A program made the position numbers and the translations under genes. Source: Moraxella osloensis (GTDB taxonomy: Bacteria; Pseudomonadota; Gammaproteobacteria; Pseudomonadales; Moraxellaceae). Taken from it: DNA of 64,000 nt. The DNA is taken from assembly GCF_001553955.1 (NCBI RefSeq), contig NZ_CP014234.1:1178001-1242000 (forward strand). Reading direction: 5' to 3'. The notes beneath the pieces were generated by a model. The model searched no databases, was not told the DNA's origin, and worked only from the letters and a program-made list of their open reading frames with translations. Numbering within the stretch: the stretch's first letter is position 1; every line of letters begins with the position of its first letter. Of this stretch, positions 20,445 to 29,621 are shown in pieces.

Positions 20445-21533
20445 CTATTTTTTTACCGCCAATTGGTCAAAAATTGCGCCATCTTTAAAAAACTTGCTCA
20501 TAATCTCATCCCAGCTACCAAAAACTTGATTTGGCTCAAACGTGGCAATTGCAGGAAATTGGCTTTGGTATTTTGCCAAAATCGCCGCGTCCACAGGGCG
20601 TAAATAATTCTTCGCCATAATCTCTTGGGCAGGCGTATCCCACAAACCTGCTAAATAGGCTTTTGCCAATTCAGTGGTACCTTTTTGCTCGGTAACGGCA
20701 TTCACCACAGCGACAGGGTTACTAATCTTGACCGAATAGCTGGGATAAACAATCTGTAAGTTTTTATCGGCAAATTCTTTTTTGGTGATTTGTGCTTCAT
20801 TCTCTGTGGTAATCAGCACATCGCCGATTTCTCGTTGTAAAAAGCTCGTTGTCGCTGCCCTTGCGCCACTGTCATACACTGCCACATTGCTCAAAATTTG
20901 CTTCACCAGCGTTTTGGTTTTGGCTTCGTCATTATTGAAGTGGTGCAAGCCATATCCATACGCCCCCAAGAAACCATATCGCGCTGTACCACTGGTTTTT
21001 GGATTGGCAATCACGATACTGACACCGGGTTTTGCCAAGTCATCCCAGTCTTTGATTTGCTTGGGGTTGTTGTTACGAACCAATAGTACCATGGTGCTGG
21101 TATAAGGTACCGCGTTATTGGGAAACGCTTGTTGCCAGTTTTTATCCACCAAGCCTTTTTTTACTAGCAGTTCTACATCTGAGGTTTGGTTCATGGTCAC
21201 CACATCCGCTTTAAGCCCATTGGCTACGCTCAAGGCTTGTTTACTTGAGCCGCCATGCGACTGCTGGATAGTGACGGTCTGTTTTTGCTGCCCTGTAAAA
21301 ATCGGGTTGTATTCTTTATACAACTCGCGGGACACGTCGTAAGATACGTTTAGCAAAGATACCCCATTGCCGTTAGATGCTGAAGCGCTGGCTGCACTGT
21401 CGTTTTTGGGCGGGGCTTTTTGGCAGGCAGTTAAGCTTGCCACTGCCATCACTGAAATACCGGCTAATGCCAAGACTTTGCCTTTAAATTGCGTACGGGT
21501 GGTGAATGGGTGATTTTGGGTCGCGTTTGTCAT
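20445..21533 (-). CDS. Sulfate/thiosulfate ABC transporter substrate-binding lipoprotein
   Basis: This protein binds sulfate or thiosulfate for an ABC importer. The 362-residue protein matches the Sbp/CysP family: NVSYDVSRELYKEYNPIF, SHGGSSKQALSVANGLKADVVT and NPKTSGTARYGFLGAYGY, which supply ligand contacts. It has a long N-region, a hydrophobic segment and a lipobox LTAC with the cysteine near residue 37, followed by a Ser/Ala linker. It is thus a lipoprotein, unlike soluble E. coli Sbp. I chose ATG 21533 because gagg precedes it; an upstream TTG is open. No cysTWA permease or ATPase genes are adjacent, so it is an orphan binding protein. Confidence 0.9.
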   Translation of the reverse strand: MTNATQNHPFTTRTQFKGKVLALAGISVMAVASLTACQKAPPKNDSAASASASNGNGVSLLNVSYDVSRELYKEYNPIFTGQQKQTVTIQQSHGGSSKQALSVANGLKADVVTMNQTSDVELLVKKGLVDKNWQQAFPNNAVPYTSTMVLLVRNNNPKQIKDWDDLAKPGVSIVIANPKTSGTARYGFLGAYGYGLHHFNNDEAKTKTLVKQILSNVAVYDSGARAATTSFLQREIGDVLITTENEAQITKKEFADKNLQIVYPSYSVKISNPVAVVNAVTEQKGTTELAKAYLAGLWDTPAQEIMAKNYLRPVDAAILAKYQSQFPAIATFEPNQVFGSWDEIMSKFFKDGAIFDQLAVKK

Positions 21534-21659
21534 GTTTTCCTCATAAGTTTTCAAAGTGCCACGCTAAACATCCAATGGCTTAATGATTGAAAATATAGTA
21601 AGGATTTTTATTTATACTGTCTTGGAATATTTAATACTTTCATTATTCCTTAGATGAAT

Positions 21660-21687
21660 AAAAAGCCCGTAATGCATACGGGCTTTG
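21660..21687 (-). terminator. Terminator of ffh
   Basis: The arms aaagcccgta and tacgggcttt are followed by T residues on the minus strand, just downstream of the ffh stop. Confidence 0.8.
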
Positions 21688-21712
21688 AAAGTACAATCCT
21701 GCGATTAAAATT

Positions 21713-23179
21713 TTAAAAACGGGTTTTAAATTTTGGCGCAACTGGATTGGCCTGACCGTTGACTGTCGTAGCATTCGCCCCTGCTTGGTTGTTTTGTCCA
21801 AATAATGGACCACCGCCACCGCCCATACCCTTGGTCAACCCTTGTACCGCTTTCATCATTTTGCTGATGCCCGATGGGTCAGATAGCATCTTCATCATTT
21901 TTGCCATTTGCTTGTGCTGCTTTAACAGCTGATTGACGTGCTGTACGTCTTTACCCGCGCCTGCCGCAATACGGCGTTTACGGCTTGGGTTGATTTTATC
22001 GGGGTTTTTACGTTCAAACGGGGTCATTGAATGAATAAGTGCTTCCATTTCTTTGACCTTTTCTTCTGGTTTGGCATCTGATACCGCTTTTTGGACATCC
22101 GCACCGCTCATGCCTGGCATCTTATCCAAGAAGCCCGCCATGCCGCCCAAATTTTTCATTTGCTGGAATTGGGTTAGCAAATCCTCAAGGTCAAACTCGC
22201 CGCCTTTTTGGATTTTTTTCGCCATTTTTTCCGCTTTTTCGCGGTCAATTTTTTGCTCGACTTCTTCGACCAGTGACAATACGTCACCCATGCCCAAGAT
22301 ACGCTGTGCCACACGCTCAGGGTGGAAGGGCTCAAGCGCATCAAGTTTTTCACCACGACCCAAGAATTTGATCGGTTTGCCAGTGATAGCACGTACCGAC
22401 AACGCCGCGCCACCACGCGCATCACCGTCAGTCTTGGTCAAAATCACGCCAGTCAAAGGTAGCGCATCATTAAAGGCTTTTGCCGTATTTGCCGCATCTT
22501 GACCGGTCATTGAGTCAACCACAAATAAAGTTTCTGACGGAGTGACGGCTGCGGTTAAGGCTTTGATTTCGTCCATCATGGCTTCGTCGATGTGCAGACG
22601 ACCTGCGGTATCGATAATCAAAATATCTTGAAACTGTACTTTGGCTTGTTCGATGGCGCGTTTGGCGATATCAATCGGGTTTTGGTCAGCACTTGATGGC
22701 ACAAAATTGGCTTTGACTTGCTCAGCGACTTGCTCAAGCTGCTTAATTGCCGCAGGGCGATAGACGTCGGCAGAGACTAGCATGACTTTTTTCTTATGGC
22801 GCTCTTGCAGATATTTGGCAAGTTTACCGGCTGTGGTGGTTTTGCCCGCCCCTTGCAAACCCGCTAGTAGATAGACTACAGGTGGTTTACCTGTCATTTC
22901 AAGTGATTGGTTCGCACTGCCCATCATCTCGGTCAGCTCGTCATAGACGATTTTAACAAAGGCTTGACCTGGGGCGAGTTCTTTAAGGACTTCTTGACCT
23001 AGGGCTTTGTCTTTTACCCGTGACACAAAATCGCGCGTCACTGGCAAGGCGACATCAGCTTCTAGTAGTGCCATACGCACTTCACGCAAGGTGTCTTTGA
23101 TGTTGTCTTCAGTTAGCTGCCCTGTACCAGAGATACTACGTAAACTCGTCGACAGGCGTTCGGTTAAGGTTTCAAACAT
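21713..23179 (-). CDS. ffh: Signal recognition particle protein Ffh
   Basis: Ffh with 4.5S RNA targets nascent membrane proteins to FtsY and the SecYEG translocon. The 488-residue GTPase has an N domain, the G domain with GLQGAGKTTTAGKLA, DTAGR and TKTDGDARGG, and a methionine-rich M domain (LLKQHKQMAKMMKML). The extra C-terminal tail is Gly/Asn-rich. It is divergent from ypjD, the same neighbour as in E. coli and Pseudomonas. Confidence 0.99.
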   Translation of the reverse strand: MFETLTERLSTSLRSISGTGQLTEDNIKDTLREVRMALLEADVALPVTRDFVSRVKDKALGQEVLKELAPGQAFVKIVYDELTEMMGSANQSLEMTGKPPVVYLLAGLQGAGKTTTAGKLAKYLQERHKKKVMLVSADVYRPAAIKQLEQVAEQVKANFVPSSADQNPIDIAKRAIEQAKVQFQDILIIDTAGRLHIDEAMMDEIKALTAAVTPSETLFVVDSMTGQDAANTAKAFNDALPLTGVILTKTDGDARGGAALSVRAITGKPIKFLGRGEKLDALEPFHPERVAQRILGMGDVLSLVEEVEQKIDREKAEKMAKKIQKGGEFDLEDLLTQFQQMKNLGGMAGFLDKMPGMSGADVQKAVSDAKPEEKVKEMEALIHSMTPFERKNPDKINPSRKRRIAAGAGKDVQHVNQLLKQHKQMAKMMKMLSDPSGISKMMKAVQGLTKGMGGGGGPLFGQNNQAGANATTVNGQANPVAPKFKTRF

Positions 23180-23281
23180 ATAATTTCTCTAATCTATTGC
23201 TATCAATTTTATAATCTTACTATTTTATGCTAAATTAGCTAAAACTGCTAATATAATACCGATAAAATCGCGATTTGTTGC

Positions 23282-24142
23282 ATGGGTCATGCTAGTATAA
23301 CCATCGCATTTTGCACGTATTTGATGATTTTTGATGAGGCTAGGGTGTTTGTAATCTTTGTACTTGCGTTAGTCTGTTATGGCTTAACTACCGTCTATTT
23401 GATGTGGGCAGTTACGCAACAAAAGCCCATCCGTAAAAGCATGGTGCTTGGGCAATTGCTGATTGGGTTATTGGGTCATGCGGTGGTGTTATATCCTGAT
23501 ATCATTACCCAAGGCGGGCTAAACTTTAATATTTTTAATGTCGTGTCGTTGACGACATTGTTTATGCTGTTATTTTATTGGGGGTTTTGTCTTTACCGCC
23601 AAATTTTGCCGCTTGGGATTTTGGCAACGCCGTTGGCATTTTTGGGCATGATGATTGGTTTTTTTGGCGATGCACCGTATCACCCGCTATCAACCATCAG
23701 TCCTATCTTACAAGCCCATATCATCATGTCTTTGGCTGCCTATTCGGTACTATTTATGGCAGCGATTGCCGCGATTATGCTGCGGCTACAAATCAGCGAA
23801 CTCAAACGTCAAACCTTTCACCGTGTCTGGGTCGATAAACTACCTTCACTCCAAAGCATGGAAGCCTTGCTGTTTGATATGATTACTGTCGGTTTTGGCC
23901 TATTGTCGATTTCGCTGTTGTTGGGCTTTATTGATACGACCAATTTACTGGCGCAGCATTTGGTACACAAGACTGTGTTTAGTCTGTTGTCTTGGCTGGT
24001 ATTTGGGGCGTTATTGGTTGGACATTGGCGCTTTGGCTGGCGAGGTCAACGCGCGGCTAATATGACGCTATATGGTGTGATTTTGCTTGGCTTGGCGTTT
24101 ATCGGGACGAAGTTTGTGTTGGAGCTGATTTTAAACAAATAA
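23282..24142 (+). CDS. ypjD: CcsA/YpjD-type inner-membrane protein
   Basis: A polytopic membrane protein of 286 residues with about eight hydrophobic segments. It belongs to the CcsA/HemX-like family to which YpjD belongs. Histidines sit in GLLGHAVVLYP, LQAHIIMSLAAYS and LLVGHWRFGWRGQRAANM, the last resembling the haem-handling end of CcsA proteins, but the classical WWD motif is not seen. The function of YpjD is not established; a haem or envelope role is inferred. The start is uncertain: ATG 23282 lacks a ribosome-binding site and ATG 23324 is an alternative. Confidence 0.8.
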   Translation: MGHASITIAFCTYLMIFDEARVFVIFVLALVCYGLTTVYLMWAVTQQKPIRKSMVLGQLLIGLLGHAVVLYPDIITQGGLNFNIFNVVSLTTLFMLLFYWGFCLYRQILPLGILATPLAFLGMMIGFFGDAPYHPLSTISPILQAHIIMSLAAYSVLFMAAIAAIMLRLQISELKRQTFHRVWVDKLPSLQSMEALLFDMITVGFGLLSISLLLGFIDTTNLLAQHLVHKTVFSLLSWLVFGALLVGHWRFGWRGQRAANMTLYGVILLGLAFIGTKFVLELILNK

Positions 24143-24172
24143 AAACCCCAATTTTATCGCTAAAACTGGGGT
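24141..24172 (-). terminator. Terminator of acpP
   Basis: The dyad accccaattt / aaactggggt has its T run on the minus strand, downstream of acpP. Confidence 0.75.
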
Positions 24173-24225
24173 AAAATGCCGCTTAACTAAGTGATAAGTA
24201 AGCGGCTAAATTAAATAACTAGCAA

Positions 24226-24468
24226 TTAGTTAGCCAATTTTGATTGTACGTAGCTGATAGCACTTTGCACCGTGGTCAATTGTGCGCTGTCTTCGTCAGG
24301 AATGGTAATACCAAATTCGTTTTCAAAAGACATCACCAATTCAACAAGGTCAAGTGAATCTGCACCGAGGTCATCCATAAATGAAGATTCATTTTTGATG
24401 TCTTCTGCATTCACGCCTAATTGCTCAGCTACTGCGGCTTTTACTTTTTGTTCGATTTCGTTACTCAT
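24226..24468 (-). CDS. acpP: Acyl carrier protein
   Basis: AcpP carries the growing fatty acyl chain on a 4'-phosphopantetheine arm. The 80-residue acidic protein has the attachment serine at residue 38 in [11 protein letters not shown]. It is the last gene of the yceD-rpmF-fabD-fabG-acpP cluster, with a ribosome-binding site (aggaga) before the ATG and a terminator after it. Confidence 0.99.
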   Translation of the reverse strand: MSNEIEQKVKAAVAEQLGVNAEDIKNESSFMDDLGADSLDLVELVMSFENEFGITIPDEDSAQLTTVQSAISYVQSKLAN

Positions 24469-24577
24469 GCTTCTCTCCTTGCATTGGGGTATATGATATA
24501 TCGAGTAAACTACATATTAGAGCATATTATCATGCTCATTGCCTATTTCAAAATAAAATAATGCAACCTGTTACTAT

Positions 24578-24617
24578 TTCAAAAACTGTATTTTAAGTTC
24601 AAAAACTGCATTTTAAC
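24578..24617. repeat. 20-bp tandem repeat between fabG and acpP
   Basis: Two units (24578-24597 and 24598-24617) match ttcaaaaactgtattttaag with two or three differences. They lie in the spacer between fabG and acpP. Confidence 0.75.
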
Positions 24618-24651
24618 GCTCGTTAGGTTGGTGTTTGGCAGGCTAAACCAT

Positions 24652-25380
24652 TTACATGTACATGCCGCCATTGACGTCAAGCACAGTGCCGGTAATATAA
24701 CCTGCTTCTTCACTTGCCAAGAAATTTACCGCAGCGGCGATGTCTTCAGGTTTGCCCAGTCTGACTAGCGGAACGGCATTAAGCATGGATTGAATCAATG
24801 CTTCATCAAGCTCGCTAGTCATGTCGGTGTCGATAAAGCCTGGTGCCACGCAGTTGACGGTGATTTGGCGTGATCCAATCTCCCGAGCCAGTGAGCGGGT
24901 AAACCCTTCAATACCTGCTTTGCTTGCCGTATAGTTGGTTTGTCCGGCATTGCCCATCGCAGCGACTACGGAAGTGATATTAATAATGCGACCCTGCCGC
25001 GCTTTCATCATGCCTTTTATGGCGCGTTTACTGGTGCGAAACACCGAGGTCAAATTCACGTCGAGCACGCGCTCCCAGGCATTGTCATCCATCCGCATGA
25101 GCAGACCATCTTGGGTAATACCGGCATTGTTGACTAGTACCTGTACATTGCCAAATTCTTTTTCAATGCTATCAAATAACTGGTTGATTTGCTCGGCATC
25201 TTGCACATTGAGCACGCGACCTGCACCACCCAATTCCTGTAGGTAATCATTGACTGCCGCTGCGCCTTCTTCACTGGTAGCAGTGCCGATGACAAGATAG
25301 CCTTCATTTGCCAGACGTTTGGCGATTGCTTGACCAATCCCACGGCTAGCGCCTGTCACTAATGCAATACGTTGAGTCAT
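24652..25380 (-). CDS. fabG: 3-oxoacyl-[acyl-carrier-protein] reductase
   Basis: FabG reduces 3-oxoacyl-ACP to 3-hydroxyacyl-ACP with NADPH. The 242-residue short-chain dehydrogenase has TGASRGIG (residues 9-16), NNAGIT, the catalytic Ser and the Tyr-x-x-x-Lys in NYTASKAG, and the C-terminal GGMYM. It is 17 bp downstream of fabD, in the same operon. Confidence 0.98.
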   Translation of the reverse strand: MTQRIALVTGASRGIGQAIAKRLANEGYLVIGTATSEEGAAAVNDYLQELGGAGRVLNVQDAEQINQLFDSIEKEFGNVQVLVNNAGITQDGLLMRMDDNAWERVLDVNLTSVFRTSKRAIKGMMKARQGRIINITSVVAAMGNAGQTNYTASKAGIEGFTRSLAREIGSRQITVNCVAPGFIDTDMTSELDEALIQSMLNAVPLVRLGKPEDIAAAVNFLASEEAGYITGTVLDVNGGMYM

Positions 25381-25397
25381 ATACTTCCTTGGTTTTT

Positions 25398-26417
25398 TTA
25401 TTGGGCTGATAATTGTTGTTTTATATTATCTAGTTTAGCCACTGTATCGGTCGCTAGAGTGTTAATTTTCTGCGCTTGACGTTTGGCTAGTCCTGTCAGC
25501 ACGCTACCACTGCCACATTCGATTTGTAAGCTGACTTGCGCGTCTGCTAAATTATTCTCAATAGTCGACCATAACACGGGCATATTGAGTTGCTCAATCA
25601 AGGCTTGTTTGATTGCAGTGACATCGGTTTCTACCCGTGCATGGCGATTTTGTATCACCGGAATGCTGGGTGGGTTAAATGTCACGTTTTCCAATTCTGC
25701 GGCAAGCTTATCGGTGGCAGGTGTCATCAGCTGGCAATGTGATGGTACACTAACTTTTAGCGGCATGCTTTTTTTACCGAGTGAAGCAATTTTCTCTGAC
25801 GCTAAATCCACGCCTGCCACATTGCCTGCAATTACCACTTGCCCTGGCGCGTTAAAATTGGCTGGACTGACCACTGCCTGCGTATGCTCCGCTACCACAG
25901 CATCACATATTTGTTGTACATCTTCATCAGGGAGACCTAAAATCGCCGCCATTTTGCCTGTTTGTGATTGCATGGCGGCGCTCATATACTGGCCACGATG
26001 ATGCACCAGCTTTACCGCATCTGCCAAACTCAACACCCCAGCGGCACACAGCGCACTGTATTCACCCAGTGAATGCCCGGCAACATATGCCGGCTGTAAA
26101 TCAAGCTCATCGCGCAGCACCCGCCAAATTGCCATACTAGCGGTCAATAGTGCAGGTTGGGTATACGCAGTATCATCTAAAGACGCGGCACCTGACGCCC
26201 CTTGGCATATCGCCCACAAGTCAAACCCAAGCGCTTTTGAGGCTTCATCAAACGTTGCTTTGACAGTAGGATACTGGGCTGCCCAATCGTTTAGCATGCC
26301 CACACTCTGCGAGCCTTGTCCTGGGAAAATCACAGCATATTTCATAGAGGCAGCATTGTCTTGGGATGAAGTGGCTGGTTGATTTGCGCTGGTTTGGCTT
26401 TGCATTGGGTTATCCAT
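25398..26417 (-). CDS. fabD: Malonyl-CoA:ACP transacylase
   Basis: FabD moves malonyl groups from CoA to ACP. The protein has the oxyanion block PGQGSQSVGM, the nucleophilic serine at residue 116 in GHSLGEYSAL, the arginine of the substrate site and the catalytic histidine in VPSHCQLM. The start at ATG 26417 gives 339 residues with a 24-residue Ser/Gln-rich extension before the conserved MKYAVIFPGQG; agga lies just upstream, whereas the internal ATG has no site. plsX and fabH, which stand between rpmF and fabD in E. coli, are absent here, as in Acinetobacter. Confidence 0.97.
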   Translation of the reverse strand: MDNPMQSQTSANQPATSSQDNAASMKYAVIFPGQGSQSVGMLNDWAAQYPTVKATFDEASKALGFDLWAICQGASGAASLDDTAYTQPALLTASMAIWRVLRDELDLQPAYVAGHSLGEYSALCAAGVLSLADAVKLVHHRGQYMSAAMQSQTGKMAAILGLPDEDVQQICDAVVAEHTQAVVSPANFNAPGQVVIAGNVAGVDLASEKIASLGKKSMPLKVSVPSHCQLMTPATDKLAAELENVTFNPPSIPVIQNRHARVETDVTAIKQALIEQLNMPVLWSTIENNLADAQVSLQIECGSGSVLTGLAKRQAQKINTLATDTVAKLDNIKQQLSAQ

Positions 26418-26436
26418 AATGTCCTAACTTATTATA

Positions 26437-26476
26437 TTGTACTGCTTATGTTGTACCGCTTATGTTGTATTGCGTC
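26437..26476. repeat. 14-bp degenerate tandem repeat upstream of fabD
   Basis: Two and a half units of ttgtactgcttatg, ttgtaccgcttatg and ttgtattgcg lie in the rpmF-fabD spacer, 20-60 bp before the fabD start. Confidence 0.75.
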
Positions 26477-26754
26477 TACTAGACCGCTAAAAAACATGGT
26501 CAAAAAAATTTGCTTAGGCGATTTTTTGGTCGATTACTTTACCAAAAGTTATCAGCAAAATCAAAATGGCGTCAGTAGCTTAGATTGACGTTATAAGCTT
26601 ATCAAACTTAACTGGCAATAATATAACTTACTATCAAGCCAGTAGGCAAAGTAAGCCAGTAAATTTATGTGTACAATTGTACTCTGATTATTATGGCATA
26701 TTGAAAAAAAAATTCTAGTTTTTTCTTTCGGGTATTTTTACATCAAAAACAAAT

Positions 26755-26788
26755 AAAAAAAGGCTGATGAATTATCATCAGCCTTTTT
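26755..26788 (-). terminator. Terminator of rpmF
   Basis: The arms ggctgatga and tcatcagcc are flanked by A and T runs. It may be partial, since fabD lies further downstream. Confidence 0.85.
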
Positions 26789-26841
26789 GGTGCTTAGCCA
26801 ATGCATACTAAGCTATGTCAAAGCCCTACATTTTGCGTTAA

Positions 26842-27027
26842 TTATTCAGCAACGGCTGCTACTTTGAATAATTGACGACCACGGTAAAAACCGTCTTTGG
26901 TCGCATGGTGACGGATGTGTTTTTCACCAGTGGTTGCATCTACAGCAACAGCATTGATTGTGATGCGGTCGTGTGAACGACGCATATCACGGCGTGAACG
27001 GCTTTTACGGTTTTGTTGAACAGCCAT
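26842..27027 (-). CDS. rpmF: 50S ribosomal protein L32
   Basis: L32 is a small basic protein of the large ribosomal subunit. The 61-residue sequence begins [20 protein letters not shown], as in other gamma-proteobacteria, and ends KVAAVAE. The first zinc-ribbon cysteines of some L32 proteins are absent, which is normal for this lineage. It follows yceD on the minus strand, the conserved pairing. Confidence 0.98.
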   Translation of the reverse strand: MAVQQNRKSRSRRDMRRSHDRITINAVAVDATTGEKHIRHHATKDGFYRGRQLFKVAAVAE

Positions 27028-27273
27028 GAGGTTAGCTCCTGTGCTTCTCGCTATTAAAACATCGTTCCCTTAACCTCATTACATCATCATGCAAACAACT
27101 TGATATCGATATTTGGCATGGATATAAGGCAAACTATTGGAACAGACAATCAGATAAATTTATAAACGCCATATTATACGTAAAAAAACCTATTTAGCAA
27201 AGCCTTAACCGACATTTAGTGGCAAGTTTTTGTTACTACGTGTATTACGGCGTATATAATGGCGTGGTTGTTA

Positions 27274-27906
27274 TTAGCTTTTTAGGCTTGCCAGTACCGC
27301 AAACGGATTTTCTTTTTCTGCCACTGCCTCTGGCAACTCGCCTACCTCAGTGACTGCCATTTCGCAGTCATCATGCTTGGGCGCTAATGGCAAATCAACC
27401 AATAACTCATCTTCAATCATTGGTAATAGCCACAGTTTATTGTCATCCGTTAGCTCATCAATCAGGATGATTTCTGTGCCTTCATCAAGCAATGCGACGT
27501 GATTTTCATCTTCAAGCAGTGCAAGCTCACTATCGACATCCAGACTCACTGCAACGGGGTCTAGGCAGCGCTGGCAGGTTTGCCAAAGCGCGCCCGTAGT
27601 GTGTAATTGCCAAAATACCACGTCCCCTTTTTTCTGGATATCTAATATCACATCCAGTGGCTGATCGTTGTCATGATGTTCATCACCCAAGGCATAGATA
27701 CGTGGCAAATCCTTGAGACTCACCTTGCCTTCCCAGTGATAATGGTTGTCATTGTTATGCTCCCAACGTGCCAAGTCAATAAACTTAACCAAGCTGGCAC
27801 TAGAGCCAATCTCACTGGTGGTGTTATTGGCGGTTTTGGATGAGGCAGTTGTCGGTACATCTTGCGATGATTGTGCTAGTACGTTTGATGAAGAATGTAG
27901 CGTCAT
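27274..27906 (-). CDS. yceD: YceD/DUF177 23S rRNA accumulation protein
   Basis: The YceD family is linked to 23S rRNA accumulation in bacteria and plants and is co-encoded with L32. The protein of about 210 residues has the conserved cysteine pair CQRCLDPVAVSLDV, followed by a long acidic C-terminus (IILIDELTDDNKLWLLPMIEDELLVDLPLAPKH, given here as one region at about residues 145-178) that matches the DUF177 core. The start ATG 27906 is supported by aggagc 7 bases upstream; an earlier in-frame start at 27966 lacks support. The Ser/Thr-rich first 40 residues are not conserved. Confidence 0.88.
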   Translation of the reverse strand: MTLHSSSNVLAQSSQDVPTTASSKTANNTTSEIGSSASLVKFIDLARWEHNNDNHYHWEGKVSLKDLPRIYALGDEHHDNDQPLDVILDIQKKGDVVFWQLHTTGALWQTCQRCLDPVAVSLDVDSELALLEDENHVALLDEGTEIILIDELTDDNKLWLLPMIEDELLVDLPLAPKHDDCEMAVTEVGELPEAVAEKENPFAVLASLKS

Positions 27907-28050
27907 TTCACCGCTCCTGTTAGTTATTTTACGTTGTAGTATAAAGCATACTGACGTCCATTGCATGGTAGCATGTTGTTGGCGTGATTTCCTAGTCGAT
28001 ACGGGCTGTTAAATTGTATAATAGCAATTTTTATCAATCCTACTTTTGCT

Positions 28051-28839
28051 ATGTCCACACACCTATCGCCAATATCTGCACAAATATCACCACGAACCCT
28101 TGCTATTTTTCCCTTTATGAAACTGCCTTTTGTCAGCCAATTCGCGGTGTTGCCTGTGTTAGCCAATGATATTGACACAACTGTGATTGACCAAAAAAGT
28201 GCGAATTTAGCATTAAGGGTTAATTTTGTCCCCGTACTAGCCAGTATATCAAAGACAAAAAATCGCCCTTTGACTGACTATCAATGGGTATCGGTGGAAG
28301 CATTACAAGTGCAATGGCTAATGGGTTGGTTCAAACGGTGGTTTTGCCATCGTGATACGATTTTGGTCAAAGGCGAGCATGAGCCTGAATATTTTGCCGC
28401 GACTGATAGCGAGCCTGCCAAAATTGTATTTGCGCATGGATTTTTTGCCAGTGCCTTGCATGAAATTAGCCATTGGTGTATGGCAGGCCAAAAACGCCGA
28501 TTGCTCAATGATTTTGGCTACTGGTATGCGCCCGATGGACGTAATCAGCAGCAGCAGCAACAGTTCGAACAAGTAGAAATCCTGCCGCAGGCGATTGAAT
28601 GTTTATTGACGCTGGCTTGCAACAAACCCTTTAGCGTGTCTAAAGATAATTTGTTTGCCGATTTTGATACCAGTCAGAGCACTTTTGAAGCCGATGTACA
28701 AGCCCAAGCGGTGAAGTTTTGGCAAACGGGTCAAAAACTGTCAACCGATGCCAAATTCTTGCTAAGCCAGTTAACCAAACTGCGCCCGCTACCATTGGCC
28801 TCGTTTGATATCTTTCACAATTTTATCAAAGTGAATTAA
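28051..28839 (+). CDS. epmC: Elongation factor P hydroxylase EpmC
   Basis: EpmC (YfcM) hydroxylates the beta-lysyl-lysine of EF-P. The C-terminal part, from about residue 97 on, matches EpmC throughout: ILVKGEHEPEYFAA, VFAHGFFASALHEISHWCMAG with the metal-binding HExxH-like pair, and FGYWYAPDGR. E. coli EpmC is about 180 residues, so the first roughly 85-95 residues are an extension. That extension looks coding but has no domain I recognise; start codons at M23 or about M97 would shorten it. EF-P, epmA and epmB are not in the window. It is divergent from yceD and convergent with the cytochrome gene. Confidence 0.88.
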   Translation: MSTHLSPISAQISPRTLAIFPFMKLPFVSQFAVLPVLANDIDTTVIDQKSANLALRVNFVPVLASISKTKNRPLTDYQWVSVEALQVQWLMGWFKRWFCHRDTILVKGEHEPEYFAATDSEPAKIVFAHGFFASALHEISHWCMAGQKRRLLNDFGYWYAPDGRNQQQQQQFEQVEILPQAIECLLTLACNKPFSVSKDNLFADFDTSQSTFEADVQAQAVKFWQTGQKLSTDAKFLLSQLTKLRPLPLASFDIFHNFIKVN

Positions 28840-28845
28840 GTCAAT

Positions 28846-28877
28846 AAAAAAGGCAGTGTTCAATGACTGCCTTTTTT
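28846..28877. terminator. Bidirectional terminator, epmC / cytochrome
   Basis: The arms aaaaaaggcagt and actgcctttttt lie between the convergent genes. Confidence 0.9.
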
Positions 28878-28892
28878 ATCGGGGATAACAAA

Positions 28893-29456
28893 TTAATCTT
28901 CTTTATATTTGTCATGACAGGATTTACAGCTAGCGCCCAAATCGCCAAATTGGGTTTTGATGCCATCGACACTGGTTGCAGTCGCAGCGGCGGCATTAAG
29001 AGCACTGGCAGCGGTTTTAAATTTATCAATCTGCTGTTGGAACCCTGCAGCATCACTCCAAATTTCATCTTTTGCTTCACCGCCCTTAGCTGTCTCTGGA
29101 TAATGCACCCAAGGATTTTGGTTAAGTTTCTCGGCAGCGGCTTTGACTTGCGCGGCATCAAATTTGCTTGGATCTTTGACCATGGCACCAATGGTTTGGT
29201 TGGTTTTTTTCCAATCTTTCATGATTCTTTCACGCGCTTTTTTGTGGTCTTCTGGCGTCATGTTAGGGTCAACTGCCGTGGTCGAGGTTGTCGTGGTACT
29301 TACCGTAGCGGTTGCAGTTGCACCATTGGCGCTAGCGGTAACTGTGGTAGCAGGCGCTGAAGCAGTAGTTGTGGTTGTGGTTTCTGTTTTTTTATTACAG
29401 CCTACCAGCGCCATCGCAACGATTAATGGGGTGGCAAATTTTAATGCAGTCGACAT
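28893..29456 (-). CDS. Cytochrome c-prime-like lipoprotein
   Basis: A 187-residue predicted lipoprotein with a lipobox LVGC (cysteine 20), then a Thr/Ala/Ser low-complexity linker (about residues 25-62). A helical domain follows with a single haem-binding CKSCH near the C-terminus. A C-terminal CxxCH after a four-helix domain, preceded by a conserved Met/Arg-rich first helix (HKKARERIMKDWKKTNQ), is the layout of cytochrome c-prime family proteins. It would be matured by the Ccm system encoded at 8.9-12 kb. The redox partner is unknown. The same kind of linker occurs in the lipoproteins at 8379 and 45499. Confidence 0.85.
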   Translation of the reverse strand: MSTALKFATPLIVAMALVGCNKKTETTTTTTASAPATTVTASANGATATATVSTTTTSTTAVDPNMTPEDHKKARERIMKDWKKTNQTIGAMVKDPSKFDAAQVKAAAEKLNQNPWVHYPETAKGGEAKDEIWSDAAGFQQQIDKFKTAASALNAAAATATSVDGIKTQFGDLGASCKSCHDKYKED

Positions 29457-29621
29457 CGTCCTTTCCTTCCGTGTTTTTGGTTTATATGAATTAAATAATT
29501 AATGTTATTATCAGAGTGTGGATTAATCATCTCTAAGGATTTTAACAAGTATTGGCAAAAAAATTATTATGATTTGGTAACTAAGCCTAACCACTGTTTG
29601 AGATAGGGTGTGGTTTTTTGA

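Noticed and set aside
26379-26588. 69-codon plus-strand ORF over the fabD start
   Set aside because: It overlaps fabD antisense and is largely read from the 14-bp repeat.
26842-27027. rpmF missing zinc-ribbon cysteines as a defect
   Set aside because: Cysteine-free L32 is common in gamma-proteobacteria.
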